Assembly (NCBI GenBank): GCA_001462235.1
Contig: LIUI01000018.1
Coordinates: forward strand, 1 to 38,576
Source: Fibrobacteria bacterium GUT307
GTDB taxonomy: Bacteria; Fibrobacterota; Fibrobacteria; Fibrobacterales; Fibrobacteraceae
Reading direction: 5' to 3'
DNA length: 38,576 nt
Below the pieces are notes generated by a model. That model was not told the DNA's origin, searched no databases, and saw nothing but the letters and a program-made list of their open reading frames with translations. The position numbers and the translations under genes were made by a program. Each line of letters begins with the position of its first letter. Within the stretch, counting starts at the first letter, position 1. Shown piece after piece: positions 7,469 through 15,634 of this stretch.

Positions 7469-8290
7469 TTACTTCAATTCAAACTTGTATGCCAAAACGG
7501 TGCCGCCTATTTCCAACCTAGCGTGGTATGAACCCGCAGGAAGGTTTACGCCGTTCCAATCAACGTTGTTGGCACCTGCTGGCAGTTTTCCCAAATTCTT
7601 TTGCCAGACGGTTGCGCCCTTGACATTCAAAACCGTAATCCTTGAAAAATTCGTTTCATCGGCAAGGGAGAATGAAATTGTGCTGTGGTCTGCGAAAGTC
7701 AACGTGCTGGCTTTGGGAACATTGGAAGCATTGAGGACATTCTCTTTTCCCGTTTCTTTCTTCAAGGAAATTTGATGCATCTGCTGAGGATTCAGGTTTT
7801 CCATATCGGAGTTTATGAGCAGTCCTTTCTGCGTAAGCCCCAGAAACTCATAGCCATCGCCTGTTTTCTGCGAAGCCAAGTAATTAAGGTCTTCCACGCT
7901 TAGGCCCTTGCTTTTGCCAAGCCAAGCGGAAACATCCTGATTTTCCAAATCCTGAACGGAAATCAAAGCACGCTTTGCTAAAAGATTTATATTTTCCCCG
8001 CCTCTGCTAACCTTCAAATCTGCGAGAGAGCCTGAATTCCCCCTTAGCAGGAAAATCTGTTTTTCCGGAGACATGGAAGATAGGGGTTTTCCGTTCACGG
8101 AAACTATCACGTCTCCCTCCTGCAACCCGGCTTGTTCGGCTGGCGAGTTGGGCAGCACGGAGGCAACGCTTGCGCCATTCTTGCCGGGATAAACGGATAT
8201 GCCAAAGCCGCCGAATGATTCGGATGCTTGGGCGAAAGAGGCCGTGCTTAATACGGCCGCAGCTGCTATTGAAATGATGATTTTTTTCAT
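7469..8290 (-). CDS. Exported PDZ-domain protein with FlgD/T9SS-type C-terminal domain
   Basis: A 273-residue protein starting at MKKIIISIAAAAVLS, a clean Sec signal peptide ending near the ASFAQA site; an upstream extension of the frame lies inside the lipase gene and is not used. A PDZ domain follows (about 28-100; LPNSPAEQAGLQEGDVIVSV is diagnostic), then a linker, then an approximately 75-residue C-terminal domain of the FlgD-like/type IX sorting kind (VDWNGVNLPAGSYHARLEIGG, ending in KFELK). No protease domain is fused, so it probably acts as a binding or scaffold protein. It begins 4 bases after the lipase stop. A chaperone or anchor role for the lipase is possible but unproven. Confidence 0.85.
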   Translation of the reverse strand: MKKIIISIAAAAVLSTASFAQASESFGGFGISVYPGKNGASVASVLPNSPAEQAGLQEGDVIVSVNGKPLSSMSPEKQIFLLRGNSGSLADLKVSRGGENINLLAKRALISVQDLENQDVSAWLGKSKGLSVEDLNYLASQKTGDGYEFLGLTQKGLLINSDMENLNPQQMHQISLKKETGKENVLNASNVPKASTLTFADHSTISFSLADETNFSRITVLNVKGATVWQKNLGKLPAGANNVDWNGVNLPAGSYHARLEIGGTVLAYKFELK

Positions 8291-8294
8291 GGTT

Positions 8295-11200
8295 CTATTT
8301 TTTCCAAGAATACAAAGGTTGCAATAAATTTGGGCCGCCGCAGCTTTCGCATTCTTCAATGCTGGGTTCCTTGCCGAACAATATATTTCCGTCTTTGTCT
8401 TTGAGGGCGATGCCGCAAACAGTTTTGTCAAAATTGCTCCAATCCGTCAAATGCAGGCCTATGTTGCCTTCGCTGACTGAATCGCCTGAATACAGCACGT
8501 GCTTGTTGAAATGCATATCCAAGCGCCAGATATTGCCGCTTATATTCTTTGCCGCGGCTTGGGATTCAGGCGTGTGCCATACGTCAGGAGACGGAACGGC
8601 AAGATTTTTTCCCTGCGGAACCCTGAACCAAAGCTGGGCATGGTAATCCGAAAGAGCAACGGAACCTGTATTTTTCACAGTAACTCTCGGCTTGAAAGTA
8701 TTGGTTTCCCAAGGAGAATCATCTTTCCACGCTATGGTTCCCTTGGGCGTCGGTATTATGCCATTGTCTTCGCTTTCAAATCCTGGAGCTTCGCTGCCCC
8801 AGATTATTTTGCCGTTTCTGTCGTAGACAACAATTTTGCGATTCAACTGCACAACCCCACGGCTGTAGTCCGCAGACCAGTCGTCAAGATGATTTTGCTC
8901 ATACCAATCGGAATAATGCAATCTTATCTGCCAGCCTTCCGTGGAAGGATAGAAAGCCTTCGGGGCTATTTTCTGGTTTCCGACATCAAAAACGAAACGC
9001 CACTGGTCGCCGCCCAAGTTTTCCAAGGAAACGGGAACATAAGGATAGTCAACAGCGACCTTGGGTCCTCTTGCAGGGTCTGCCGTAAAATAATAGGCTA
9101 TTTTTGAGAATTCAAGGGTATCGCTGGCTGCGTTGAAGACCAAGAAACGAGGTCTGGAAGTATTGCTTTCGTGCTCCCCTCTTGCCTCGCGATGGATAAC
9201 GGCAAGCGTGACAGGCGCGAGCCTGTGGCCGGGGGGAGGGGTTGGTGGCTTTTGCGTTTCCGGATTGGCAGCCGTCCCGCTGCCTGCGATAAGCTGGCTC
9301 ATGGCAGAGCCTTTCTCCGAGAGAACATACACGCTTATCTGCTCCGGAATATCGGAAAATTCAATGGTTTTGAAATATTCCTTGCCCGAGTAGTTCGTGA
9401 AGGTTATGGTTATCGTGTTTCCATTGCGGGAAATGGATGGCTGAGTTGCAATTCTTTCGCCCACGATAATTTCGCTCCGCTCAATGCCGTCATCCCCCAC
9501 CCATTTCACTATGGAGCCTATCCCAGGCTCGTAAGTCGCGATTATTGCCCTGCTGCCATTCAGCTGCGCCGCCACTCCCTGCAGCCCGCCAGATATGTAT
9601 ATAGGGGCAACGGAAAAATCGCCTCTCAAATCCACGCTGCGGGATTCCAAATCCGGGGCGGGCGGAAAAGAGCCTTCCGACAGGCGTAGCACAGCGCCCA
9701 TGCCCATTTTGTCTATGTGCTTGCCGCAGCCGCTGTCGTACAGCGCGCACAGCAAATCATAGCCCTGCTCGGGAGCGCTGGCAACCCTCAAAGTGACGGT
9801 CGCGTCAAGCTCGGAGATGGATTTTTTCACGGCCGGTATGCCGCCGTGTGCAACCTGCTCCCAGGGCTTCATCATATCGTGGAGAACATATTTGCGGGGT
9901 GCCTGGAAGTTGCCTTCAAACTGAGGATTATCATAAGTAAGATTTATTTTTGAATCCTGAAACTTTTGGCTCTCGCCTTCCACTACCAAATCGCTTTTTG
10001 AAAGCCAGTCATCCTGCAGGCTGTTCAGCACCATCCACAGGGTGTCATTGAAAATTGGATTGCCCGTCACTGTAAACCCAGACGAGGCCTCCGCGTATGT
10101 CTTGAACAAAGCCCCTGCCATGAAGCAGCCTTCCCCTTCGGAGCTCTGGCTTGCACATATCTTCTTCGTTCCCTCCGACAATTGATCAAATATATCGCCC
10201 AGCAGAGAAGAAACATCGTCAGAGTACATGGGCAGCATTATAGGCATGGCACCGTTGGGGAGGCTAGGGTACACATTGAGAGCAGAACCATCGGAAAGCC
10301 TTCTTATAAAATCGTCGCCGACAGCCAGATGAGTGCCATTGTCGCGTACCGTTCTGAAGTATTCTATGATGCCGTCTGTTTCTATCACATCTTTGTCTAT
10401 GTCGTCCCACCACAGCGGAATGGCTTTTTTTGTGGTTATGGTATAGGGACCAAGATATGAGCCTGTGATTTTCACGGTGACATCCGTGAAAGCACCAATT
10501 ATGGCCCCTGCGTACACGCCTAGCACACTGATAGGCCAAAGCAGAACATCTATCGCTGCTCCAGCAATGTCGCCGCAGTCGCTACATAAAATGTTGGACA
10601 TCAAGCCGCTCTTTGCCCCTTCATAAATTCTTTCGCTGAGAGTTGTCACATCCGTTTCGCTAAGAAGTGTGTGGCTGACGGGCGAATTCAGATCGCTTAT
10701 TATGGGAACCAAGCCAGGAAATCTTTCTCTAACATTATCCATATTATTTTCCGCAAGCACAGAGCCGAAATGAGGGGAATCTACGGTGATTATCTTGCGT
10801 ATGTGGTTGGCGGGGTTTGAGGCATCTGTACTGAATGCCCCTCTGTCTGCAAGCAGACCCCTGAGCATCTCCCTTATCACAAGGCCGCCCTGGCTGTGGG
10901 CTACCAAGTCTATCTTGTATTCGTTGCTCTTTTTCCAATCAACGTCCTTATAGAAACTATCAAGAACCGCAATCAGCTTGCTGTAAAGATAGCGGGACTG
11001 GGAATTCGCGGAGTCCCAGTGAGGCTTGGCCTCTATCCAGTTGCTGTCGCTATCTCTTTTTCCAGGAGCTTGGTAGAAATATATCCCGTTGCGGTTTACA
11101 TCCTCTTTTTTAAGGCTTAGGTTTTGGCTACGGGCAAGGATATCAGGAAAACTGCCAGATTTGTAGCCGTATTCGCTAACCTGACCATCTTGGAAACTGG

Positions 11201-11897
11201 CATCCCCCCTTTTGCCTACTGGCTCCACACCCCAAACCTTGTATTCATCGTTTAGGCCGTGAATGAGCAAAACGGGGATGGGCATTCTGCCAGGAGTGCC
11301 AACATAGTAATAAGGAGGGTAGGAAACTTCCTGCTCTGTCCACCTATTCAAAATCTCCTGCTTCTTCTTGCTGTCCAGTTTCTCAATGGAATAATCGTAA
11401 TCTTTTCCGTTTTCGTCAAAGATGCTTCCGTCCGGCTGCAGCGAACTCATGGGATGCGCACGCCAATCGTAGGCTCTATCCGAAACATCATCGTAATCCT
11501 CAAATGGATTGGCTTCGTTCAGCTTTTTGGTGCCGCTAATAAGATAGTCTTTGCCTTCGTAGCGCAAGCCATTTTCGCATCTCACTTCATAGGTAACCTC
11601 CGCGATGCGAAAAAGGCAATGGTAATGGTCAATTAGAGAACCCGTCTCTGCTTTACTTTGCCAATAATACTCATACTTCACCCGAAGGCCGGTCACTGCC
11701 AAATCGGCAGGCTTCCCGCACACATCAAGCGGAATGTAATCCGTGGCGGTGCTGTCACTTGGAATATTGGCAACTTTAACCTTGGGATTGTAAGGAACGT
11801 ACATCGTCTTGTACTTGTCCCTCTCTGTTTCCAAGGTGGCAAAGGCATTGCTGCAAAAAAAGCAGGATGCAAAAATTATAATATGACTCTTCTTCAT
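8295..11897 (-). CDS. Large secreted lipase/esterase with two CBM3-like modules
   Basis: A 1200-residue protein with a signal peptide (about 1-20, ending SNAFA). The alpha/beta-hydrolase core (about 205-535) shows the oxyanion-hole motif VLLIHGLND (209-217), the nucleophile S335 in LVAHSQGG, and a lipase-type TVDSPHFGS. D508 (TDGII) and H523 (NGTHLAVGD) are plausible remaining triad members, resembling PGAP1/triacylglycerol-lipase-type enzymes. A Pro-rich linker near 885 leads to two C-terminal domains (about 915-1035 and 1068-1177) resembling CBM3 cellulose-binding modules: the first has AYYFTAD and LHYSDW...ADYS, the second LHLTDWSNFD. Substrates are inferred to be acyl esters at a polysaccharide surface. 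The start codon follows a GGGGG-type Shine-Dalgarno, 1 base after the upstream stop. The region is G+C-rich relative to its neighbours. Confidence 0.85.
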   Translation of the reverse strand: MKKSHIIIFASCFFCSNAFATLETERDKYKTMYVPYNPKVKVANIPSDSTATDYIPLDVCGKPADLAVTGLRVKYEYYWQSKAETGSLIDHYHCLFRIAEVTYEVRCENGLRYEGKDYLISGTKKLNEANPFEDYDDVSDRAYDWRAHPMSSLQPDGSIFDENGKDYDYSIEKLDSKKKQEILNRWTEQEVSYPPYYYVGTPGRMPIPVLLIHGLNDEYKVWGVEPVGKRGDASFQDGQVSEYGYKSGSFPDILARSQNLSLKKEDVNRNGIYFYQAPGKRDSDSNWIEAKPHWDSANSQSRYLYSKLIAVLDSFYKDVDWKKSNEYKIDLVAHSQGGLVIREMLRGLLADRGAFSTDASNPANHIRKIITVDSPHFGSVLAENNMDNVRERFPGLVPIISDLNSPVSHTLLSETDVTTLSERIYEGAKSGLMSNILCSDCGDIAGAAIDVLLWPISVLGVYAGAIIGAFTDVTVKITGSYLGPYTITTKKAIPLWWDDIDKDVIETDGIIEYFRTVRDNGTHLAVGDDFIRRLSDGSALNVYPSLPNGAMPIMLPMYSDDVSSLLGDIFDQLSEGTKKICASQSSEGEGCFMAGALFKTYAEASSGFTVTGNPIFNDTLWMVLNSLQDDWLSKSDLVVEGESQKFQDSKINLTYDNPQFEGNFQAPRKYVLHDMMKPWEQVAHGGIPAVKKSISELDATVTLRVASAPEQGYDLLCALYDSGCGKHIDKMGMGAVLRLSEGSFPPAPDLESRSVDLRGDFSVAPIYISGGLQGVAAQLNGSRAIIATYEPGIGSIVKWVGDDGIERSEIIVGERIATQPSISRNGNTITITFTNYSGKEYFKTIEFSDIPEQISVYVLSEKGSAMSQLIAGSGTAANPETQKPPTPPPGHRLAPVTLAVIHREARGEHESNTSRPRFLVFNAASDTLEFSKIAYYFTADPARGPKVAVDYPYVPVSLENLGGDQWRFVFDVGNQKIAPKAFYPSTEGWQIRLHYSDWYEQNHLDDWSADYSRGVVQLNRKIVVYDRNGKIIWGSEAPGFESEDNGIIPTPKGTIAWKDDSPWETNTFKPRVTVKNTGSVALSDYHAQLWFRVPQGKNLAVPSPDVWHTPESQAAAKNISGNIWRLDMHFNKHVLYSGDSVSEGNIGLHLTDWSNFDKTVCGIALKDKDGNILFGKEPSIEECESCGGPNLLQPLYSWKK

Positions 11898-11898
11898 A

Positions 11899-13098
11899 TC
11901 AATCCCCCTTGTAATAAGAATTCTCGCCCGCTATCGCACTGTCCAAGTCTGACAACGGAAATTTAAACACTCCCTCCCAAGCAGCGGCGTAAAGAGTGTC
12001 ACCAACGGCATCAATACCGTATGTTGTGAGGGCAACGCACCTGAACTTGCCCGGAGGGCACCAGCTGTCGTAGCCTAAATTTCTCCAGCCTTTTGGCTCG
12101 CCCTTGTCACCCATATATACCTTAGGTAAACCTGAGTTCCCGCCTGCAACAATCAAATGCTCGCCGGTGGAAAACAAGGTTTTAACATTGATGGGGGTTT
12201 TGGTGCGGTATCCTTCGGATGAAAAATTGCTGTCTGCCTGAATTCTGGAATAATCTTCCTGTATCTCTTGCACACCGCCGTATGAGTATTGCCCGATGTA
12301 AAGACGGTCCTTGTGCAGCTCTACCGCGTAGGGGGCATCTTTTCCTTCATCGGTGTAGCCTGCTGGCATGGGCAATTTTTGCCACGAAGCGTTGTCGTAA
12401 GCCCAAATGCCGCACTCCGCTGATACTACAAATAATTTGCCGCACCATTCCTTGGCTCCAGTGAAATGCAGGGGAGTCCGGATGCCTATAGAATTACATA
12501 TTTCCAAGGAATCTGGCGGGGCTATGTTTTTCCACGTGCCATCGGGCTGCCTATGCAATATGAGACCAACGCTGGAATTAGTGGCATCCGTAAGGTCATT
12601 GAAGCCGGCTATGCTGGCAAGAAGCCCGCCATTGAACTTTGCTATAGAATATACATTGAATCTTTGATTTTCCGTCAGCTTCATTGAGTACAGTTTTGCC
12701 CATTTCTTTGAATCCGGCTCGTAATGCCAAATCTGGCCGTTGCCATAGGAACCAACATACAGCCCGCTGTCATCGCCATATATTTCAAAAGCTTTCATAT
12801 CAACCGGGAGCGGCATTTCTTCCCATTCCTCGCTGCCCTGCCTTGATATGAAAATGCGGTGCGCCGTTGGCTTAAGCGTTTGCGGATCAGATACCCTTGA
12901 ATCCATAACGAATATATAGCCTTTAGAATGCGTTATTTCTGCAAATCCCGTTCCCCATTTGTTGAGGGAATCCGGATTGGGCGTAAGACCTGCGTTGCGC
13001 CAGCCAAAGGGTAGCTTGGCCTCAGGCGTTCCGCCGCCCTGCCCAGTGCTGCAGGAGCAGAGGGACAATGCAAAAACTATCGCAAAAAATTCTTTCAT
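11899..13098 (-). CDS. Beta-propeller-like lipoprotein
   Basis: A 399-residue exported protein. The chosen start, MKEFFAIVFALSLCSC, has an AAAGGA Shine-Dalgarno just upstream and gives a lipoprotein signal with cysteine at the lipobox; a TTG eight codons earlier overlaps the -10 element and is unlikely. The mature part has recurring segments of the kind GLYVGSYGNGQIWHYEP, LYIGQYSYGGVQEI and TLYAAAWEGVFKF, the pattern of short beta-propeller blades. No catalytic residues are recognised. It is the first gene of the islet operon and has a strong promoter. Its stop nearly abuts the lipase start. It may bind substrate or tether the system at the outer membrane (inference). Confidence 0.8.
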   Translation of the reverse strand: MKEFFAIVFALSLCSCSTGQGGGTPEAKLPFGWRNAGLTPNPDSLNKWGTGFAEITHSKGYIFVMDSRVSDPQTLKPTAHRIFISRQGSEEWEEMPLPVDMKAFEIYGDDSGLYVGSYGNGQIWHYEPDSKKWAKLYSMKLTENQRFNVYSIAKFNGGLLASIAGFNDLTDATNSSVGLILHRQPDGTWKNIAPPDSLEICNSIGIRTPLHFTGAKEWCGKLFVVSAECGIWAYDNASWQKLPMPAGYTDEGKDAPYAVELHKDRLYIGQYSYGGVQEIQEDYSRIQADSNFSSEGYRTKTPINVKTLFSTGEHLIVAGGNSGLPKVYMGDKGEPKGWRNLGYDSWCPPGKFRCVALTTYGIDAVGDTLYAAAWEGVFKFPLSDLDSAIAGENSYYKGD

Positions 13099-13121
13099 TG
13101 CTCTTTCCTTTGTTGGGCACA

Positions 13122-13150
13122 AATTTAGAAATATTTTGAAATTTTGTCAA
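13122..13150 (-). promoter_or_regulatory. Promoter of the exported-protein islet operon
   Basis: On the minus strand a perfect TTGACA (13145-13150), a 17-nt spacer and TAAATT (13122-13127) within TTTCTAAATT. The ATG at 13098 follows 23 bases later with an AAAGGA Shine-Dalgarno between, so this message has a conventional short leader. The islet thus carries the same promoter style as the host chromosome. Confidence 0.8.
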
Positions 13151-13208
13151 GGGTAGGTAATTTTTTCGTTGTTGTGAGTAAATTTTTTGTAATTTTTTTG
13201 TCGTTATC

Positions 13209-13269
13209 TAGGCATGGATTACCCTGCCTTGGCAGAGGCATTGCTGGAAAAAAGTTTAACAAAGCCTAT
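13209..13269 (+). repeat. 61-bp direct repeat, right copy (ddl 3' end relic)
   Basis: Second copy of the ddl 3'-end block, same orientation as 6736-6796, 59 of 61 positions identical. Read in the ddl frame it continues to MGR and a TAA at 13277-13279, probably the ancestral ddl end. Its antisense strand encodes the last 17 residues of the DUF2156-type gene. Both differences from the left copy are silent in that antisense frame as well. Confidence 0.95.
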
Positions 13270-14091
13270 GGGGCGGTAAGTCATTTTTGCTTGCCGCAAA
13301 CCTGTATCGCCTAAATCCTGTTCTCTATTTATGTAGTGTATGCTAGGTGGAATTATTTTTGCAAATTCTTGATTTATATATTGATAAACGCCTTTGTATC
13401 TATCATCCGCTTTTTCAAAATGCACGGCAAAACTCTTTCCATCTGCTAGAGTTTCCCCTTGGCAATAGCCAACAGGAATATCTTTTGCATAAAAAACCAT
13501 TCCATTAAAACCCAAAGTTTCGTGAAGTTCAATGGCTTCTTTTGCGGAATCATAATCTGCATGTTCCCCTTTGCCTTGTTTCCACTCGTCTAAAATTTGC
13601 ATGGCATCTTTTAGGGTTTCTTTTCCAATGGGCAAAATTTTTCTCTCTTCCAGTTTATATGTTTTTACAAAAGCGTTTACCAAATTTCTTTTTTTTTGAA
13701 AATCCTTGCCCGGCAACTCTGCCAAGTCTGTTCGCAAATAGAGGTATTCAAAATTGTCACGGTCTTCACTACACATCTCACTTGGTATAAGCATAGCTTG
13801 TTCTTCCGAGATGCCTTTCCAGTAATCATATTGTTTAAGCAATTCCGTTAAAATTGCCTTTTGCGGTAGGGTGCCTAGAATTGAGAAAAATGTTTTCCCG
13901 TCTTTTGCCCCGGTTACAAGCAAACTATTTTCCAAAAGAGAAACCTTAAAATTATATTTGTTGCGAAAGAGATAAATATTTGCAAAAGCAAAAGAAGAAA
14001 TACCTGTTTTGGAATTCAAAATAATATCTTGGATTTGTTGCTGTAACTTCAAACTCACGGGAATAAAATTCGGATAAACTGGGACTCGCAT
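13219..14091 (-). CDS. DUF2156/LPG-synthase C-domain-like acyltransferase
   Basis: A 290-residue protein resembling the phosphatidylglycerol lysyltransferase C-terminal (DUF2156) family, with a GNAT-like fold and probably cytoplasmic. The segment NFEYLYLRTDLAELPGKDFQKKRNLVNAF and the following ILDEWKQGK...AIELHETLGFNGMVFYAKDIPVGYCQGE pattern are typical of that family. The final residues KLFSSNASAKAG are encoded on the antisense strand of a 61-bp ddl-derived repeat, so the gene once overlapped ddl tail to tail. It starts at an ATG 9 bases from a TTTCTATCTT element, without a Shine-Dalgarno. Substrate unknown. Confidence 0.75.
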   Translation of the reverse strand: MRVPVYPNFIPVSLKLQQQIQDIILNSKTGISSFAFANIYLFRNKYNFKVSLLENSLLVTGAKDGKTFFSILGTLPQKAILTELLKQYDYWKGISEEQAMLIPSEMCSEDRDNFEYLYLRTDLAELPGKDFQKKRNLVNAFVKTYKLEERKILPIGKETLKDAMQILDEWKQGKGEHADYDSAKEAIELHETLGFNGMVFYAKDIPVGYCQGETLADGKSFAVHFEKADDRYKGVYQYINQEFAKIIPPSIHYINREQDLGDTGLRQAKMTYRPIGFVKLFSSNASAKAG

Positions 14092-14100
14092 TTCTTAAGT

Positions 14101-14110
14101 AAGATAGAAA
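14101..14110 (-). promoter_or_regulatory. TTTCTATCTT promoter element of the DUF2156-type gene
   Basis: Minus-strand variant of the recurrent motif, with -10 TATCTT ending 9 bases before the ATG at 14091. It is back to back with the plus-strand element at 14116-14125, so the two promoters diverge within a 40-bp intergenic region. No clear -35. Confidence 0.45.
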
Positions 14111-14115
14111 AAATA

Positions 14116-14125
14116 TTTCTAAATT
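14116..14125 (+). promoter_or_regulatory. TTTCTAAATT promoter element of the BamA-like gene
   Basis: -10 TAAATT is followed by only 6 bases (CACCAA) before the GTG at 14132. A transcript starting 6-7 bases after the -10 would begin at or next to the GTG, so this mRNA should be leaderless. The spacing supports the GTG as the true start. Confidence 0.55.
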
Positions 14126-14131
14126 CACCAA

Positions 14132-15634
14132 GTGCCCTTCCTATTCATAGCGGTTCTTTGCCTGATTTCCATGGCATTTGCGGAAGATTCTTTGAGAGTT
14201 TCCAAGATTTATATTCATGCAAAAGATGTTTTTGACGATGCCGTAACCCACACATCTACGGAAAGGAGTTTGTACAGATTTGGAAACTGGTTTCATATAG
14301 AAACAAGGGAATCCGTTATCAGAGCAAAACTTCCTTTTAGCGAGGGCAGTACCGTTTCTTATTCGGAAATACAAGAAGCAGAAAAAAATTTGCGTGCCTT
14401 GTCTTATATAAGCGATGCGAAAATAGAAGCGAAAAAAGATTCGCTCGGGAATACGGATTTATATGTAGAAACCAGCGATAACTGGACTTTTTCTCCGGCA
14501 CTTTCGCTTGGCAAGCCGGGTGAAAAGTGGCTTTGGTCATTGGGATTGATGGAAAGCAACTTGCTGGGATTAGGGCATACTATTGGTTTCTTTTTTGAAC
14601 AAGCAGAAGATAGAGAACAAAAATATTTGATTTACCAAACCAATGATTTTTTTTTCCCGCACAATAAATTCAGCCTTTTGCTCAGCGAAAACTCAGATGG
14701 CTATTCCAGATACGTGGGTTTAAATTATCCCTTTATAAACCGTTCAAAAAATCAATGGTCATATAATGCAGAATGGCTTTGGTCAAAGAGAGATGAAATA
14801 TATTACGAGGGCTTAAGGGAGGATTCTCTGTCTTTTTGGCTTTCGCGTTCTTTTGGTGGAACTTCATTCAAAACTTATTTGGGTGCGGGATATGATTATC
14901 ATCTTTTGGATTCCCACGATTCGCGTCTTGGTTTTTCTCTTGCCGCTTCGCGGATAAAATTAAACAAAAGGTATAATTTGCATAGGGTAAAATGGGCAGA
15001 AGATGTGGAATCCGGTTATTATATTAAAAGCGTTATTGCAAAAAATTTCAAAGAATTGAATGCTACTAGCGATGATTGGTTTTTTGAGCATAAAATAAAC
15101 CTTTCGCTTGGAACAGAAAAACATTATTTTTTGACAAGCGGGCAAAATTCTTTTTATTATAACAAAGATTATATAAGGGATATGCACAACACGCTTTTTG
15201 GCGAATATATTTTCAAACCCGCTTTGGAATGGTCTTCTGTTTTGAATGTGAAAATTGATTCTTGGCAAAAAACAAGCTTTATTCGCCAGCTTTATTTAGA
15301 TGGAAATTCAATTTTTCCGGGTTTTCCCAGCTATTATCTCACGGGGCAAAACACCTTTGCATTCAAGGCAGAGCAACGTTATTTCCCCGGTTTTGAAGTC
15401 TTAGCACAAATCCCGTCTTTCGCGGTATTTTTGGCAGCAGGCCAAACCACCGATAGGCTGCGCGATTTTGAGCCTAATGATTTAACATACATGGCTGGAA
15501 TTGGTTTAAGGGTTTCTAATTCAAAATCCGTGCAAGGCGTAGTTAATCACATAAATTTATCCTGGCCCTTAAACGATAAACTCAACAAAGGTTTTACGCC
15601 AAGGTTTTCTTTTGTGGGTAAATTGGAATTATAA
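14132..15634 (+). CDS. BamA/TamA-like outer-membrane protein (one POTRA plus barrel)
   Basis: A 500-residue Omp85-type protein. The GTG start gives MPFLFIAVLCLISMAFA, a Sec signal peptide. Residues about 21-112 form one POTRA-like domain (SEGSTVSYSEIQEAEKNLRALSYI followed by DAKIEAKKDSLGNTDLYVETSDNW is typical). The rest, from about 115, is a series of amphipathic strands rich in Tyr, Phe and Trp consistent with a C-terminal barrel. BamA itself has five POTRAs and is longer, so this is more likely an accessory family member that inserts or translocates outer-membrane proteins or lipids. It ends convergently with uppS, overlapping by 6 bases. Confidence 0.8.
   Translation: MPFLFIAVLCLISMAFAEDSLRVSKIYIHAKDVFDDAVTHTSTERSLYRFGNWFHIETRESVIRAKLPFSEGSTVSYSEIQEAEKNLRALSYISDAKIEAKKDSLGNTDLYVETSDNWTFSPALSLGKPGEKWLWSLGLMESNLLGLGHTIGFFFEQAEDREQKYLIYQTNDFFFPHNKFSLLLSENSDGYSRYVGLNYPFINRSKNQWSYNAEWLWSKRDEIYYEGLREDSLSFWLSRSFGGTSFKTYLGAGYDYHLLDSHDSRLGFSLAASRIKLNKRYNLHRVKWAEDVESGYYIKSVIAKNFKELNATSDDWFFEHKINLSLGTEKHYFLTSGQNSFYYNKDYIRDMHNTLFGEYIFKPALEWSSVLNVKIDSWQKTSFIRQLYLDGNSIFPGFPSYYLTGQNTFAFKAEQRYFPGFEVLAQIPSFAVFLAAGQTTDRLRDFEPNDLTYMAGIGLRVSNSKSVQGVVNHINLSWPLNDKLNKGFTPRFSFVGKLEL

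Larger units (their letters stand above)
6797..13208. other. Islet of four exported-protein genes between 61-bp direct repeats
   Basis: About 6.4 kb bounded by direct repeats of the ddl 3' end. It contains only one minus-strand operon: propeller-like lipoprotein, CBM3-bearing lipase, PDZ protein and small lipoprotein. The lipase portion looks visibly richer in G+C than the flanking genes. No integrase, transposase or tRNA is present, so it is not a self-mobile element as it stands. Removing it by recombination between the repeats would restore a shorter ddl ending in MGR. It is best explained by recombinational acquisition. Confidence 0.7.

Noticed and set aside
8295-11897. Long plus-strand frames inside the lipase gene (for example 8499-9107 and 9171-9689)
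   Set aside because: They lack start signals and family motifs, and the minus-strand gene is continuous with signal peptide, catalytic motifs and C-terminal modules; the open frames follow from its higher G+C content.
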